The notes under the pieces: generated by a model
What the model saw: only the letters and a program-made list of their open reading frames with translations
Database searches by the model: none
What the model was told of the DNA's origin: nothing
Part shown: in pieces, positions 45,903 through 57,858 of the stretch
Layout: every line of letters starts with the position of its first letter
Numbering within the stretch: the stretch's first letter is position 1
Assembly (NCBI GenBank): GCA_963682175.1
Contig: OY821787.1
Location: 25,646,501-25,710,500 of the forward strand
DNA from: Triglochin maritima
Lineage: Eukaryota > Streptophyta > Magnoliopsida > Alismatales > Juncaginaceae
Length of the DNA: 64,000 nt
Direction of reading: 5' to 3'
Translations under genes and position numbers: made by a program

Positions 45903-46015
45903 CACACGCATACTGTAGGTCCTCGATGCTTGAGAAGTCCAAGTCTCGATCCAATCGTCTCGTCTTTTGTGAGTCACGCGCATACTGTAGGTCCTCGATG
46001 CTTGAGAACGTGCAT
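45903..46015. repeat. Tandem duplication, 72-bp period
   Basis: CATACTGTAGGTCCTCGATG and its surroundings occur at 45909 and 45981. They lie at the deletion junction between ORF1 and the transposase remnant. Confidence 0.8.
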
Positions 46016-46026
46016 TTGGAGTCTTG

Positions 46027-46359
46027 CAAGTGCGATTCGCGATAGTGAAGAAGCCATCTCTTGCATGGAGTAAGACTGTACTTAACAAAATAATGACAAC
46101 TTGCATTGTAATGCATAATATGATAGTGGAGGATGAACGTGATTCATTCGGTAATTTTGGAGATTGGAACGAATTTGTTGAGGAGGATCAACCTGGAAAT
46201 TCCGTGAACGACGCGGTTCGGTATTCCACTGACCGTGTATTGGATATTACCAGGTACTTGAGAAGGAGAGATCAAGTGCGTGATCGCACCACACATTTGA
46301 ACCTTCAAGCCGATTTGGTCGACAATATATGGCAACGCTTTGGAGGAAATGCATCTTGA
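46027..46359 (+). pseudogene. 3' remnant of PIF/Harbinger transposase (DDE_Tnp_4)
   Basis: About 110 codons in one frame: RFAIVKKPSLAW, then TCIVMHNMIVEDERD, which carries the last acidic residue of the DDE set, then a tail ending IWQRFGGNAS. Everything before, including both catalytic Asp residues, is missing, so it cannot be catalytic. It is divergent to ORF1. Confidence 0.85.
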
Positions 46360-46742
46360 TGTATTTTAAGTTTAGTATTTAATGATGTATTTTTAGTTTT
46401 AAATTTCCAGTTAATGTAATATGTAACGTGGTTTCCTAAATTTTAATAATATTTTCGTATTTAATAATTAAATGTTAATTAAAAACGAATGAATTGTTGA
46501 TATTAAATAATTACGATAATGATTATTAATATATTTTGTTGATTGTTGAAAGAGTTTTAGAGAGAAGAATAAAAATAATGACGTGACAACAAATATTGTG
46601 GCGTGACTGGGTGGATTGGGTAATGGTTAAGGATTTTGTAGGGGGTTGGTTTGTGCTGACGTGCCGGAGAGTGAAGCTGACGTGGCTGAGAGAGAAATCA
46701 GGGCGTCCGAAAACTGCCCGGACGCTGTTAATGGTGCTGTTA

Positions 46743-47039
46743 GTGCGTATAGTTTGAAAATCTTTTAACGATTAATAAAGAAGTATAACGTTGTATCATC
46801 ATTAATAAACAAGTAATATACATATTTAACAATATGATTAACAATTTATAATAAATAGAAACACAATAACTAATTACGTATTTATGTACATTAATACAAG
46901 TGACACAATTACTACACGAGTAATATAATCATTTTTGTTGTTTAATATGGTTAAACATTAAAACGTTATGTAGTTATTTTATTATGACATTGTGGTTTAT
47001 TGATTTTATTGTTCTCTTATAATCATGTACTAAACCGAT
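46743..47039. other. AT-rich, no feature
   Basis: No ORF, repeat or motif that I can support. Confidence 0.4.
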
Positions 47040-47790
47040 GATATTTGTTGGACATTTTGAAAAAAAATTTTAGTAGATCTTTCCAAAAATATTTTCATAT
47101 TAAACTTGTTGTCACCACGTAAGTGTACGATAGGGTTGTGCAAACCCGGTCCGGTCCGGAATGGACCGAATCCAACCGGTCCGATCTGGTCTCCGGTTCG
47201 GACCCTCGAAAAAATCTGGTCCGTTCCGGACCGGATGTACAACCCGAGTGTACGAAATGATGTGGCTATTCAAAGGAATGTCAGTAGTTCGATTGTATGT
47301 TGAAATCGATCCTAAATGCATAACCCTATAGTGACAAGCAACCCTAGTGTTGGGGATTATAGTACAACTTCGGTTGTTCCGAGTCATTTCAACTCGGTCC
47401 TTTGTAAAAAAAGTTATAGAGTAGTTTCAACTTGCCGTTTTGAACGTCGAGTTCTCTTTTAAAAACGGGCATTCTGACTTTGTTTAAGTTGTTCAAAGTA
47501 GCAACACCCATCTTTGTACTATAAGGAAATGCTCAAGTTTGCAAAATTGACGTCGTGGATGTCGGCTTTTGTAATCTGAACATAACGTCTTGACTGTCGA
47601 GTTCATTGGACATGTAATCAGTTAGAACTCGGCGTCTATAAGTTATAACGCTGAGTTCTCTAAACACTTAAGGACAAGAGTCGCTGCCGCAACATTTCGC
47701 GACGTGATGGTAGTAGGTCTGGTATGAAAAAAAACTTTTTGAAGAGGCCTACTATGAGAATTTTTTTGAAGAAAATATTATATATAAAAA
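47040..47790. mobile_element. Long-inverted-repeat (MULE-like) element, copy 1
   Basis: The left arm (about 47050-47120) and the right arm (about 47690-47770) are inverted relatives with CATATTAAAC...CACCACG-type sequence. The interior has repeated CGAGTTC words as in copy 2 (48577-62660). The ends are fuzzy and no duplication is defined. A hAT MITE sits in the left arm. Confidence 0.5.
47131..47247. mobile_element. hAT-type MITE, 117 bp
   Basis: A perfect 8-bp duplication GTGTACGA (47123-47130 and 47248-47255). Terminal repeats TAGGGTTGTGCA and TCGGGTTGTACA match at 10 of 12. The inside is CCGGTCCGG-type repeats able to fold back. Confidence 0.85.
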
Positions 47791-48576
47791 AATCATATTT
47801 GTTCTTATACAATTACAAATTGTCTAATTTAAATTTTTTTATTTCAAAACAAAAATCATATTTGTTATTAAATAGTTAGAAAAATAATATTTGGCTTGAG
47901 TCACTAGTGATGACTTACTCACTAATTAAGACTTACTTTTTGGTTGTAGTGAACATTTAACTTCCACATCTTGTTCCTTCCCATGGTTTGTAGTGAAACA
48001 TTTAACTTCCACATCTTGTTCCTTCCCATGGAAATTAAAGTGAGTAGGATTGGGCAGGACAATTCATTCTACGTGAGACACAGTTACACGACACGAATAA
48101 ATCGGTATAAGGTTGTAATCTGATTAGTAAACAGGTCATGTAAGGATTTAATGATATTGTTGCCACCCTTACCTAAGACACCATCAATTCCAAAGATTCT
48201 GCATAAGACGTTCAGCCTCGTCACTCGCCTCGAAAGGTTAGCAAAAATAATAATTAACTCGTTTAACGTTAAAACACTGTCTAATCTCAAAACTTAGTAT
48301 TAATAACCCAATTCACTGCAAAGTAGGTCCACATGATATTATAAGACGGATCAATAATTGCACGAGACATTTGATGTGATACGACAACAATATACAATTT
48401 GATTCCTTTTGTTATTACTATAGGTATGAGTTTCCATTGTATAGTGTAAAATTAATGGGTTTTGACCCGGTTTCCCAATTCATTGGAGATCCTTCACTTA
48501 ACTTCAAATTATGAAATCAATCTCTTTTAGACCTTCAACATGATTATCACAAAATTATTAGCCATTATTCGACTTA
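47791..48576. other. AT-rich stretch with a 46-bp direct duplication
   Basis: CATTTAACTTCCACATCTTG and neighbours occur twice at about 47950 and 47998. No gene is recognised. Confidence 0.5.
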
Positions 48577-49023
48577 CCTGGGCAATTTTTAAACAATTTC
48601 CAAATTAAACTTCCTTGTAAAATATTTTTCATATTAACCTGCTGCCACCACGTCGCGACACATGGCGGCGGTGGTTTTGTTTTTTCGTGTATACAGACTC
48701 AAAGCCGAGTTCTGTTTTTTTTGGAGAACTCGCCGTTTGAAATGTTGAGTTCTGTAAAATTTTTTTGGAGAACTTGGCCTGTAGGATGTCGACTCCTTCA
48801 TAACACAACTCGATGTTTAAGATGTCGAATTCTACATATTTCCAACACTTGGACAAAGTGTGCGCGGAGCCAGTTCAGATGCTTAATCGAACTCGGCAAT
48901 GAAGGTGCCACATTCTGTAAAACTCGGTGCTTACATTGCCGCATTCAAGTATATAGAACTCGACGACGTGGTTGCCGCGTTTTCAAAAACAGAACTAGTG
49001 TTGTCGAGTTATTGTTAGAAACA

Positions 49024-49096
49024 ATTCGAAATCACACAAGAAAGTATTCAACGTACTCTTTTCATGATAGTTTCTTGTGTGATTTTGAATTGTTTT
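49024..49096. repeat. Short perfect-stem inverted repeat
   Basis: ATCACACAAGAAA and TTTCTTGTGTGAT are the core of two 22-base arms separated by about 28 bases. It lies in the interior of the split long-repeat element. Confidence 0.75.
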
Positions 49097-49214
49097 TTTC
49101 TTCTTTTGTGTATGCAATTTTGATTGTCCAACTATGGTTTTCACGTGGTGTACGTCTTTGAATTTTTGATTAACGGGAATTGACTTACACTAGTGCAAAA
49201 AAGTGCATACTCTT

Positions 49215-49440
49215 CGGCCAATAGACGTCGGCTGTAACAGACGGCGTCTATATGTATAGACGACGACCGTTAATACGTCCGACGTCTATTTCGTGCCATA
49301 GACGTCGGTTCATGTAATTCCCATAGAAATTGACGTGTATTCCCCCATCCATAGTTGTCGGGGTATAGACGTCGGCTGTAAAGACAACCAACGTTGTTTG
49401 GGGTATAAACGTCGACTGTTAATACAACCGACGTCTATAG
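49215..49440. repeat. Left subterminal repeats of the 13-kb CACTA
   Basis: Six or more TAGACGTCGGCTGT-type words in both orientations, the expected transposase-binding array. Confidence 0.85.
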
Positions 49441-50699
49441 GTCTTTAATCGAATCGTTCCCTTCATTTTTTTCTTTTATCCCGACAAAAATCAGACCAAA
49501 CCCTAGCCGACCCCCGTGACCCTTCGACCAATCTCCGACCTCCGCGACCACCGCAATCGTCTTCCTCCACTTCCGCGACCCTCCACCTCCGCGACCACCG
49601 CCACCGCAACCGCGATCTCCAACCTCGTCCTCCTCTGGTTCGTAGATTTTGTAGTATGATGTTTGGATCTTTAACATGTTTGTTACTGGCTTATATGGAA
49701 TGAATACTTTCTTGCTTTTGTTGATTCCATTACTATCACAAATAAATTTAGAATGAAAGCTTGATGTACTTCAACTATTTAAACTGAAAGAATTTTGGAA
49801 ATCTATTATAAATACAACCTCTGATGACAATTAAATATCGACTCAAATCAGGTTCACTTCATGCATTTGGCAATTCCTGTCAACCTCTATGAACCAAAAT
49901 GTGTAACAAAACAAAAACGTTGGTAACGTAGTCTAAAGCAGTAGGACTTTATGTATTGCTTTACCCCAATTTTCAGAATTTTAACCCCAATTTCCAAGTA
50001 GGAGATTCGTAACCCGAACATTGTTTATAGTATCTTTAGATATTTTAACTAATTAGGATCTTATGAGGAAAGCACGAGTATAGTTACAAATTTTATTAAG
50101 GAAATACTTACAAAGCTAACATAATAGCTAATTATATGCCAAAGAAGAAGATGAATGACAACAATAACCGTTTTTTATATGAAAGAAAAGGAGATTGGAT
50201 TTGTTGGGTTGTGGCTTGTGGTTGTGGTGCGAGGGTATAATCACTTGTGGTCTAGTTTTATTAAATTGAGCTTCTACATATATTTTTTGTTTTGACAAAT
50301 GACAAATGACAATGGGTTAAAAGTGAAAGCTAGTCTAATTTTATTAAATTGTGTTGTTATACATTTTTCTTGATAATCCCAAGATTTGAAGATTTTTACA
50401 TAATAAATTTTAGGGGAGGTTATGCCAAAATTTCAAAATTAGTTTAGTGAGTTCATAAATTTATTTATGTTTAGCTTAGTTAAATGTTTATTTATTTATG
50501 TTTATTTATGCTGAAAACAACCTATTTTTTGTTAAATGTTTATTTATGTTTAGTTTCTAATAACTCATTGACCCCCTTAAGCAACTTGGCCTTTAATAAC
50601 CTAAAGCAAAAGATTAAACAATATTTTCTAAGTCATTCATCATATAAGACTTTTCATTCATTGTATTTATTTTTTATTTTACGATTTTTGTCGTAGATT
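49441..50699 (+). other. CACTA 5' untranslated region and AT-rich spacer
   Basis: 49480-49630 is a GC-richer patch with CCGCGACC repeats, possibly the first non-coding exon. The rest is AT-rich and holds TTTATTTATG reiterations at 50460-50560. No gene. Confidence 0.45.
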
Positions 50700-51340
50700 G
50701 CTGGCGTAAGGTACGTAATCTCTTTCACTCATCATTCATTAGAAAACATGCATTAGTTAGTAGGACTTGCATTGGAACAAGAGTGAGTTGAGTGTTTGTT
50801 TGGTGTGTTGTTTGTTAGATTAAGGTATCAAAAACACCTAGGGGCAGTCACCTATAGGAGATGAGGTGAGGGATTTCATCACCCTTTCCTTGGCCCAAAA
50901 ATCACTTAATAAAAGAGCCTTAATAAAATCAATTTAAACGTTGGCCTCTAGGATTTCCAGACGCATTAAGGAGAGGAAACTGTTTAAGACCGTTATGGCC
51001 TGAACGTCGTTGCCCATCTAGTCTCCCTGAGATTTCAGGAACCTCTGGGTTCTTGATTTCCTACAGACTAGTGATCCTCGATGTTTAAGACCGTTTTGGC
51101 CTAATCGTCGTTGCCCATCTAGTCTTCCTGAGATTTTAGGAACCTCTGGGTTCTTGATTTCCTACAGACTAGTGGTCCTCGGTGGGACCTTAAACTTAGG
51201 CGTCGTCTAATGCTAAGGACCTATAGTGGACTTTAGGATTGCTTTGACCTTGATTGCTTAGTTAGGTTTTTAACCTTCCTTATTCCCACGCAAGATTAAG
51301 GACTTCATCTCCTCTCTCCTGAGTCATTCTTTTCTCATCT
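50700..51340. repeat. Captured Tat-like leader fragment with 100-bp tandem duplication
   Basis: GGCGTAAGGTACG at the start, CATGCATTAGTTAGTAGGAC, and GGGATTTCATCACCCTTTCC match, inverted, the leader at 4400-4750. Inside, GTTTAAGACCGT...GTTGCCCATCTAGTC is duplicated at 50982 and 51082. An intron-like acceptor (TTTAG) lies before the transposase at 51438. Confidence 0.75.
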
Positions 51341-53536
51341 TCATGTCTCTGAATCTTCTCATCTACGAACACCTTCTTTTAAATTGAAATTTTATTTATT
51401 GTCTTCAATAATAACTATCATTTTTCTTAATGTTTAGATTGAAATGGATCGAGAGTGGATTCTTTCAAACCAATTGAGTGATGAGTATGAGAACGGAGTG
51501 AATATGTTCTTAGAGGTTGCCAAAAATCATTCAAAGAATATGAATGACAGAGACATGGTGTATTGTCCATGCAGTAAGTGTCATAATATGTCAATGCTGA
51601 CTTTTCGGAAAATAAAAGATCATTTGTTTGGGAAAGGTTTCGACCCAAGTTACAGACGATGGATATGACACAGCAAAAATGAATTATTTAGTTGTTCCAA
51701 GAATGATGATGACAATGTTAGTGCGGGAGATCACTTAGAGAAAATGATTCAGGATATAACTGAAAAGTTTTTGTCCAACCCCGATTTACTTGCTAGTTTG
51801 TTGAGTGACAATGAAAAACCGTTATATAAGGGTTGCACCAAATTTACTAGATTGTCAACGGTGTTGAATATGCGCAATTTAAAAGTAGGAAATGGTTAGC
51901 AGTTTCACATCATTGTTGAAGCTATTGAAAGAGATGCTTCCAGAGCACAATGAACTGCCAGATAGAACTTATGATGTTAAGAAAGTATTGTGTCCTATGG
52001 GAATGGAATATATGAAGATACATGCATGTCCGAACGATTGTATATTGTATAGGAGTGAGTTTGAAAACTTACATTCCTGTCTCAGGTGTAATGTTTCACG
52101 ATACAAAATGAAACACAGTGGACCGAACCACAATGTAGATGATGATGAGATGAAAATCAAAGGACCTCTAGCTAAAATTTTGTGGTATCTTCCGATAATA
52201 CCAAGGCTTAAACACTTGTTTGCGGGTAAGGATTATTCCAAAAACATGACATGGCATGCTGATCATGAGAAACCAAATGATCAGTTGCTACGTCATCCTG
52301 CAGATCAGATCTACTTCAATGGAAAAAGTAGATTACGTCTGTCTTGTGTTTGGTGAAGAATCCAGGAATGTACAACTTGGACCATGTACGGACGGAATGA
52401 ATCCTTTCGGTAGTTTGAGTAGCATTCACAGTTCTTGGCATGTTCTGCTTGTAATTTACAATCTACCCCCGTGGTTAAGCATTAAATGCAAATATATTAT
52501 GTTCTCCTTAATGATTTCTGGTCCAAAGGAACCTGGAAACGACATAGATGTGTATTTAAGACCCTTAATTGATGACCTAAAGAGATTGTGGGATGACGGA
52601 GAGTGAGTTTTTGATGCTTATCGTCAGCGGTCATTTGTAATGCAGGCAATGATTTTTCTTGCATGATTAATGAATTTCTAGCTTATGGTAATCTGTCTGG
52701 ATATTCTGTCAAAGGGCATAAAGCTTTTCCAATTTGCAAAGAGAATACATGCTCATTGCAACTGGTTAATGGTTCTAAGACAATCTATCTTGGTCATCGG
52801 AGATTTTTACCAAACTCTCATCCTTTTCGTAGGTTGGAGAAGGCATTTAACGGAAAACAAGAGTTTCAGAATCTGTCAGATGAAATCAGCGTCGAAAAGG
52901 TGTATGAACGTGTAATGATCGTTGAATGTGAATTTGGAAAACCGTACAACAAGGAAATGATAAAAGTCCTTGGTAAAAAGATCAATATTTTTTGATCTCC
53001 CTTACTGGAAAACTTTAGAAGTTAGACGTTGTATTGATGTGATGCATGTAGAGAAAATGTTTGTGATAGTCTTGTGGGTACTTTGTTGAACATACCTGGT
53101 AAGACAAAAGATGGATATAATGCTAGACTTGATCTTGTTGACCTTGGTATACGAGCAATGCTGGCACCAGAGAAGAAAGGAGACTGGAACTACTTACCTT
53201 CAGCTAGTTATACATTGTGTAGAAAGGAGAAAAACATTCTCTGTTAGTGTTTGCACGATATAAGGGTTCCACAAGGTTATTCTTCAAATATCAGTAGTCT
53301 TGTTGTTATGAATGATTTGAAACTTGTGGGGATGAAGTCTCACGATTGTCACACTTTAATGCAACAGTTGTTACCTGTAGCTCTGAGATCCATATTACCG
53401 AAACATGTTAGACATGCAATAATAAAGTTGTGTTCCTTTTTCAACAAGATTTGTAGTAAAGTGGTCGATCCCGAGCAGTTAGATAAGTTGCAGAATGAAA
53501 TTGTGAAGACATAATGTCAGTTGGAGATGTTCTTTC

Positions 53537-55658
53537 TGAAGGGAATGTGTTCTAAAAGTTTTACTTTTAAATGTCAATTATTATGAATTGAATGAGAAAT
53601 CATTTTGTTCCTTGTTTATGTTATTCGTCTTTTAGAAGTGTTAAGGAAGAGGCTCTTGGTCCTTAACCGTAGAGCTCTAAAAGATATTGGTTTACATAAA
53701 ACAAAAGATATTCGCAATCATGGTAATTAACATGGGACATTAATTACCGAGTTAAGATTGTCGTGTTGGTCATAGATCATTGTAACTCTACAAGTGAGTG
53801 ACGACACGGGTATGCAAAAGAGGAAAATATTACTTTTGTATACTGAATAGACCTAATAAGTAAAATATTATAGAAATGTGTTTCTGTGTCATTAATATTT
53901 TACTGTGTCTTTGGTCCTTTGATATGAGACTTATATCCGATCGCTTAAGGAGTTCTTAATTAGACTAGTGTCTTGAGCTATCGATGAGAGTAGTGTAAAG
54001 GCATTAGTTGGTTAAGTATAACTTTCGTTGGAGAAGATAGTTAGTCAAAAGATTATCATTGCCCCTCTTAATTGAGTGATGATATTAGTGGGCCCCTTGA
54101 TAAAGCAAAGTTATAATGTGCACAATGTGATTTGAGTTAAGTCACATATTTATAACTAGCTTAAAGAGATCAAGAAATGAATACTAATACAAAGATGACA
54201 CAATACTACTTTGTGTGTATTCTTAATATCATGAGGCAAGGGACGGACATAAGTGGTGCACTCCATCACTAAATGGATCGGGTTTTGGTTCGAGTGGAAT
54301 TAAGACATCTAACTAATTGGGAGCTATAATGTGTAGCTAGATACCGCTTATAGCTTGTGATATTAAGCTCTTAATATCACTGCCAACTTAGTTTAGATCC
54401 TCCCATAGGTCACACCGCAAAAACCGTGAAACAAGAAGCTTGATTTTTGGTTCATATGATGTGTCGGGTTTCTCATAGAAAATATGACACATGTGGTGAA
54501 CAAGTAAAATCAATTATGTTGTATATAAACATAATTAGAATCATGATAAATTCATATGAGATGCATATATTATGGGGTGCAATAATTTATTGTTGCATAG
54601 GATAATATATTGCATAAGTTGTGAATTTGCTAAAACCCCCTCAAGTTCAAATTTTATTGGAAATAAATCCAAAATTTGAAAAAGGCAAAATCGGGTAAAA
54701 GTTCGGTAATCCGTTGAGGTTCGGTCGACCGAAGGATCTATGGATCGGTCAACCGAACGTGGAACGGATAATCGTAATTGATTGACCGAACTTGACCAAA
54801 GTGCCTGGAACTTTGGTACGGTGTACCGAACAAAAATCGGTCGACCGAACAATGTTAAGTTCCGATATTTTCGGTTAACCGAATGGCACTCGGTCTTAGA
54901 CGAGAATTCGTCCGATCGGTTAAGGAGAATTTTTCCCTTTAAGAATCGGTCATCCGTCTAGTACTCGGTCAACCAATCGTGACATATTCGGTTAACCGAA
55001 TGGGTCTCGGTAAACCGAACAGCGGTCGATTTTCTGCCTTTAATTATTAAGAGATTAATTTGATTGATGGTTGGATTAGCTCCAAACTTGGTCAAACGTT
55101 TTGTGGGTGCATGTAATGCATTAAGGAATTAATTTATGAGAGAAAATGTAAAGAAAAACGTGGCTAAAGAATAGCCATGATTAAGAGTAAGATTGGAACC
55201 TATAAATAGGTCCTTATTCTCCCTAATTGGACACACAATTCAATAATTATTTTCTCTCTTAATTCACCACAAAAACCCACGAAAATTCTCTTAGTTTTCT
55301 AAGTCTTTGGAAGGAGAAATCTCAGAGGCTAAGGAAGGGGTTTGTAGCTAGATTCTAAGCTTGTTTGGAGATCGATTGGCTAGCTCCTTTCTCTCCAACC
55401 TTGTTTAGGGTTTCGGTGAACACTCGGAGGCATCCGGCGTGGCGAGAAGCATCCCCAACGTCTCCGAATCTTCAAGAAGTTTTTGAGAACTTCTAGGTAT
55501 GAATTTCGGAGCCCTTGTTTGTTTTAATAGAGTTTTGAAACTAGATGTTAAAACAAACCGATGCATGCATGAAATAAATCAAAGAAAATTGTAATTGATC
55601 CTTATTATACATAAAAATTCCGAAAATATATATGTATAATTAAACATGAAATCCTACA
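53537..55658 (+). repeat. Solo LTR, 2.1-kb family, in the transposase gene
   Basis: A perfect 5-bp duplication CTTTC (53532-53536 and 55659-55663); ends TGAAGGGAATGTG and AATCCTACA. TATAAATAG at 55201-55209. 2122 bp, the fullest copy here. Joining the flanks at one CTTTC restores an unbroken DUF4218 frame across the site. Confidence 0.92.
54704..55017. promoter_or_regulatory. Array of CGGTNNACCG pairs (2.1-kb LTR family)
   Basis: Pair starts: 54704/54722 (18), 54746/54765, 54819/54838, 54872/54891, 54947/54966 and 54989/55008 (all 19). The nearest dyad to the TATA box is 183 bp away, unlike elements A to C. Confidence 0.8.
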
Positions 55659-56863
55659 CTTTCCACCCGTCTTTTTCAACATTATGATTCATCTAGTTAT
55701 TCATTTGGTTAGATAAGTAAAATTGTGTGGACCAGTTTTTTTAAGGTGGATGTATCCTTTCAAGCGTTATATGAAAGTGTTGAAAGGTTATTGTAAAAAA
55801 CGTCAAAGGCCAGATGCTAGTATTGTTGAAGGATACATAGCTGAGGAGGTTATCAAGTTTTGTACTGGATACCTAGCAAACACCGAAAGTATTGGACTTC
55901 CGAACAATCGTTATAATGAACGTTCTGATGGTAAAGGGACACGTGGGATGAAAATGTTAAATCCAAATGACGAGTACTTAATGACAACCTATTTCTGTGT
56001 GTTGTGCAATTCTAATGAAGTTCAACCTTACCTAAATGAACACATGGAGTTTCTGAAGGAAAGAAATCCATATTGGAGTGATCAATAAGTAATTAATAGT
56101 CACAATAAGAATTTCATCTCTTGGTTAAAAAAGGCGGCTTACAAGCGTGATGTTTCGGAGACAATACAGTAGTTGGCCTACGGTCCGCATTCTGCTGTTA
56201 CAAGTTATAGTGGCTATGATATCAATGGATATTCATTCTACACAGTCTGTAAAGATGCCAAAAGTGTTGTTCAGAACAGTGGGGTCACATTAATAGCAGA
56301 CTTTGTATGTGTCTAGTTCTAAAGACAAGAATCTTGTATACGACGACATGTCCTATTACGGCGTAATTAAAGACATATGGGAGCTAGACTTTGTTAAATT
56401 CAAGGTACCTGTATTTAGATGCAAGTGGGCTAATAATAAAAGTGGAGTTCGAGTGGATGACTTGGGGTTCACTTTAATTTACTTTTCAAAAGAAAGATTT
56501 AAAGGAGAAAGTTGTATTTTGACTTCCCAAGTGAAACAAGTCTTCTATGTGGCTGATCCATGTGATAGTAAATGGTCAATAATTCTGGAAAGGAAAAAAA
56601 ATTTGTATCAGATGATAGTCTCATCGAGTATGAAGAGACACCACCTTTCTCTAAGCAAGCACCCGAGTTGAACTCACTAGATGGCGAAATACATGTTGAG
56701 ACTTGTATGTTAATAGATAACCATGGTGAAGGTATATGGATTGAAAATCCGTTAAGAAAAAAGAAATCGTAAATGTACAAAATGTCTTGTAATACATTGT
56801 AATTATAACCAATGGATGTCTTAATTTTACTTTTTAATGTCTTGATTTACCTTTTATAGTATT

Positions 56864-57770
56864 ATGGCTCCGAAATAGAAACCCACTCCATCAGAGTCTA
56901 AAGTCTCGAAGACTTACAGTACACGAGGTCCTTGCCTCATGAACGAATTTGTGGGGAGAAGACATAGAGATGGTAGAGTTTCAATCCAGTTTGATGACCG
57001 TCTTGAGCCGATAGGCATGCTGTCTGATAACTGGAAGAGTTATCTGGGGAGCCTAGCGAGGGCCAAAGTCAACATTTGTTTGTCGAGTTGGGCCGAAGTT
57101 GTTGAGAAGCTGAAAGACACAATATGGGATGACGTGCAGGTAATGAGTCCATTAATATATTCTTTAGTTTTAGTCTAAGTTTTGAGATATATAAATTAAA
57201 AATGTTAACGTGTTATAGGCAACTTTTGAGTTCCAATCGACTGACATGTTGAAGAAAAAGTGAATGACATACATGTCGACCTGTTGGAGGGACTTCAAAA
57301 CAAATTTAACCAACAAGTACATATTCGGAGACTATCAGGACAGAAATCCATGTGATATCTATAACTTTATCACTCCGAATAAATGAGAGCAATTCAGAAA
57401 ATCAAGAGATAGCGCGAAGTTTGAGATAACTGAGTTTAATTTAGAATATGAATTTATTAAGTTATTGTTTTAAATGATAATCTAATAAAATTGGTTTTAG
57501 GCATTCCGAGAAAAAAATCAAAAGATTAGATCTTCTAACAAGTATACGCCTCGTATATCTCGAGCGGGGTACCAAAAGTTAGAAGCACAAATGATGACTG
57601 AAAAAATTGCCCTGAAGAAACAAAAGGCAATTGACTCTAGTATGAGTGAGGAGCAAGCAAGCAACTTGTCTCCTCCCCCAGTAGCTCGTTGTGATTCTTG
57701 GAAGAGAGCGAGGCAAACTCCAAAGGGGAGTACGGCACAGACGAGTCGCAAGCGATCGACTCAAAGATAG
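56864..57770 (+). pseudogene. CACTA second gene, Transposase_24 (Ptta/En/Spm)-like
   Basis: It starts MAPK then a stop. An exon to about 57138 has NEFVGRRHRDGRVSIQFDDR and SSWAEVVEKLKDTIWDDVQ; after an intron, CWRDFKTNLTNKYIF. A further exon from about 57500 has AFREKNQKIRS and a basic tail TSRKRSTQR. The W-rich spacing and order fit Transposase_24, the DNA-binding partner protein of plant CACTA elements. At least two in-frame stops. Confidence 0.7.
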
Positions 57771-57858
57771 TAAGTTGTATCACTTGTATATGTTATTAAA
57801 TCACATTCAATAATTTTATATTTTTCAATTGTTGGTAACATTTTTCTTTAAACTTTAG

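Larger units (their letters stand above)
44152..46739. mobile_element. PIF/Harbinger deletion derivative
   Basis: The ends GAGCACC... and ...GGTGCTG are inverted repeats flanked by TTA (44149-44151 and 46740-46742), the usual 3-bp PIF/Harbinger duplication; GTTAG would also fit as a 5-bp one. The outer 150 bp are GC-rich with CTCGGGCGCCCGAG-type palindromes. Inside are an intact ORF1 on the minus strand and only the last part of a transposase on the plus strand. It lies about 165 bp above the MAT1 start codon. Confidence 0.85.
51444..56771 (+). pseudogene. CACTA transposase gene, decayed and split by an LTR
   Basis: Domains in order: transposase-associated (51444-51668, MDREWILSNQLSDEY, VYCPCSKCHNM), Transposase_21 (about 51890-52610, with HNELPDRTYDVKKVLCPMG, NDCILYRSEFENLHSCLRC, IYNLPPWLSIK, GNDIDVYLRPLIDDL), a mid part (52663-52995), DUF4218 (53251-53536, LVVMNDLKLVGMKSHDCHTLM, then 55664-56085 with MYPFKRYMKVLKGYCKKR), and DUF4216 (about 56190-56600, DDMSYYGVIKDIWELDF, FYVADPCDSKWSIIL). 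Stops and frameshifts (for example near 51666, 51900, 52350, 52605, 53000) make it non-functional. The LTR at 53537-55658 breaks DUF4218. Confidence 0.9.

Noticed and set aside
47131..47247. CCGGTCCGG-rich segment as a regulatory island
   Set aside because: A perfect 8-bp duplication and matching ends show that it is a small hAT MITE.
57518..57764. Minus ORFs of 77 and 61 codons
   Set aside because: Antisense to the last exon of the Transposase_24-like gene.
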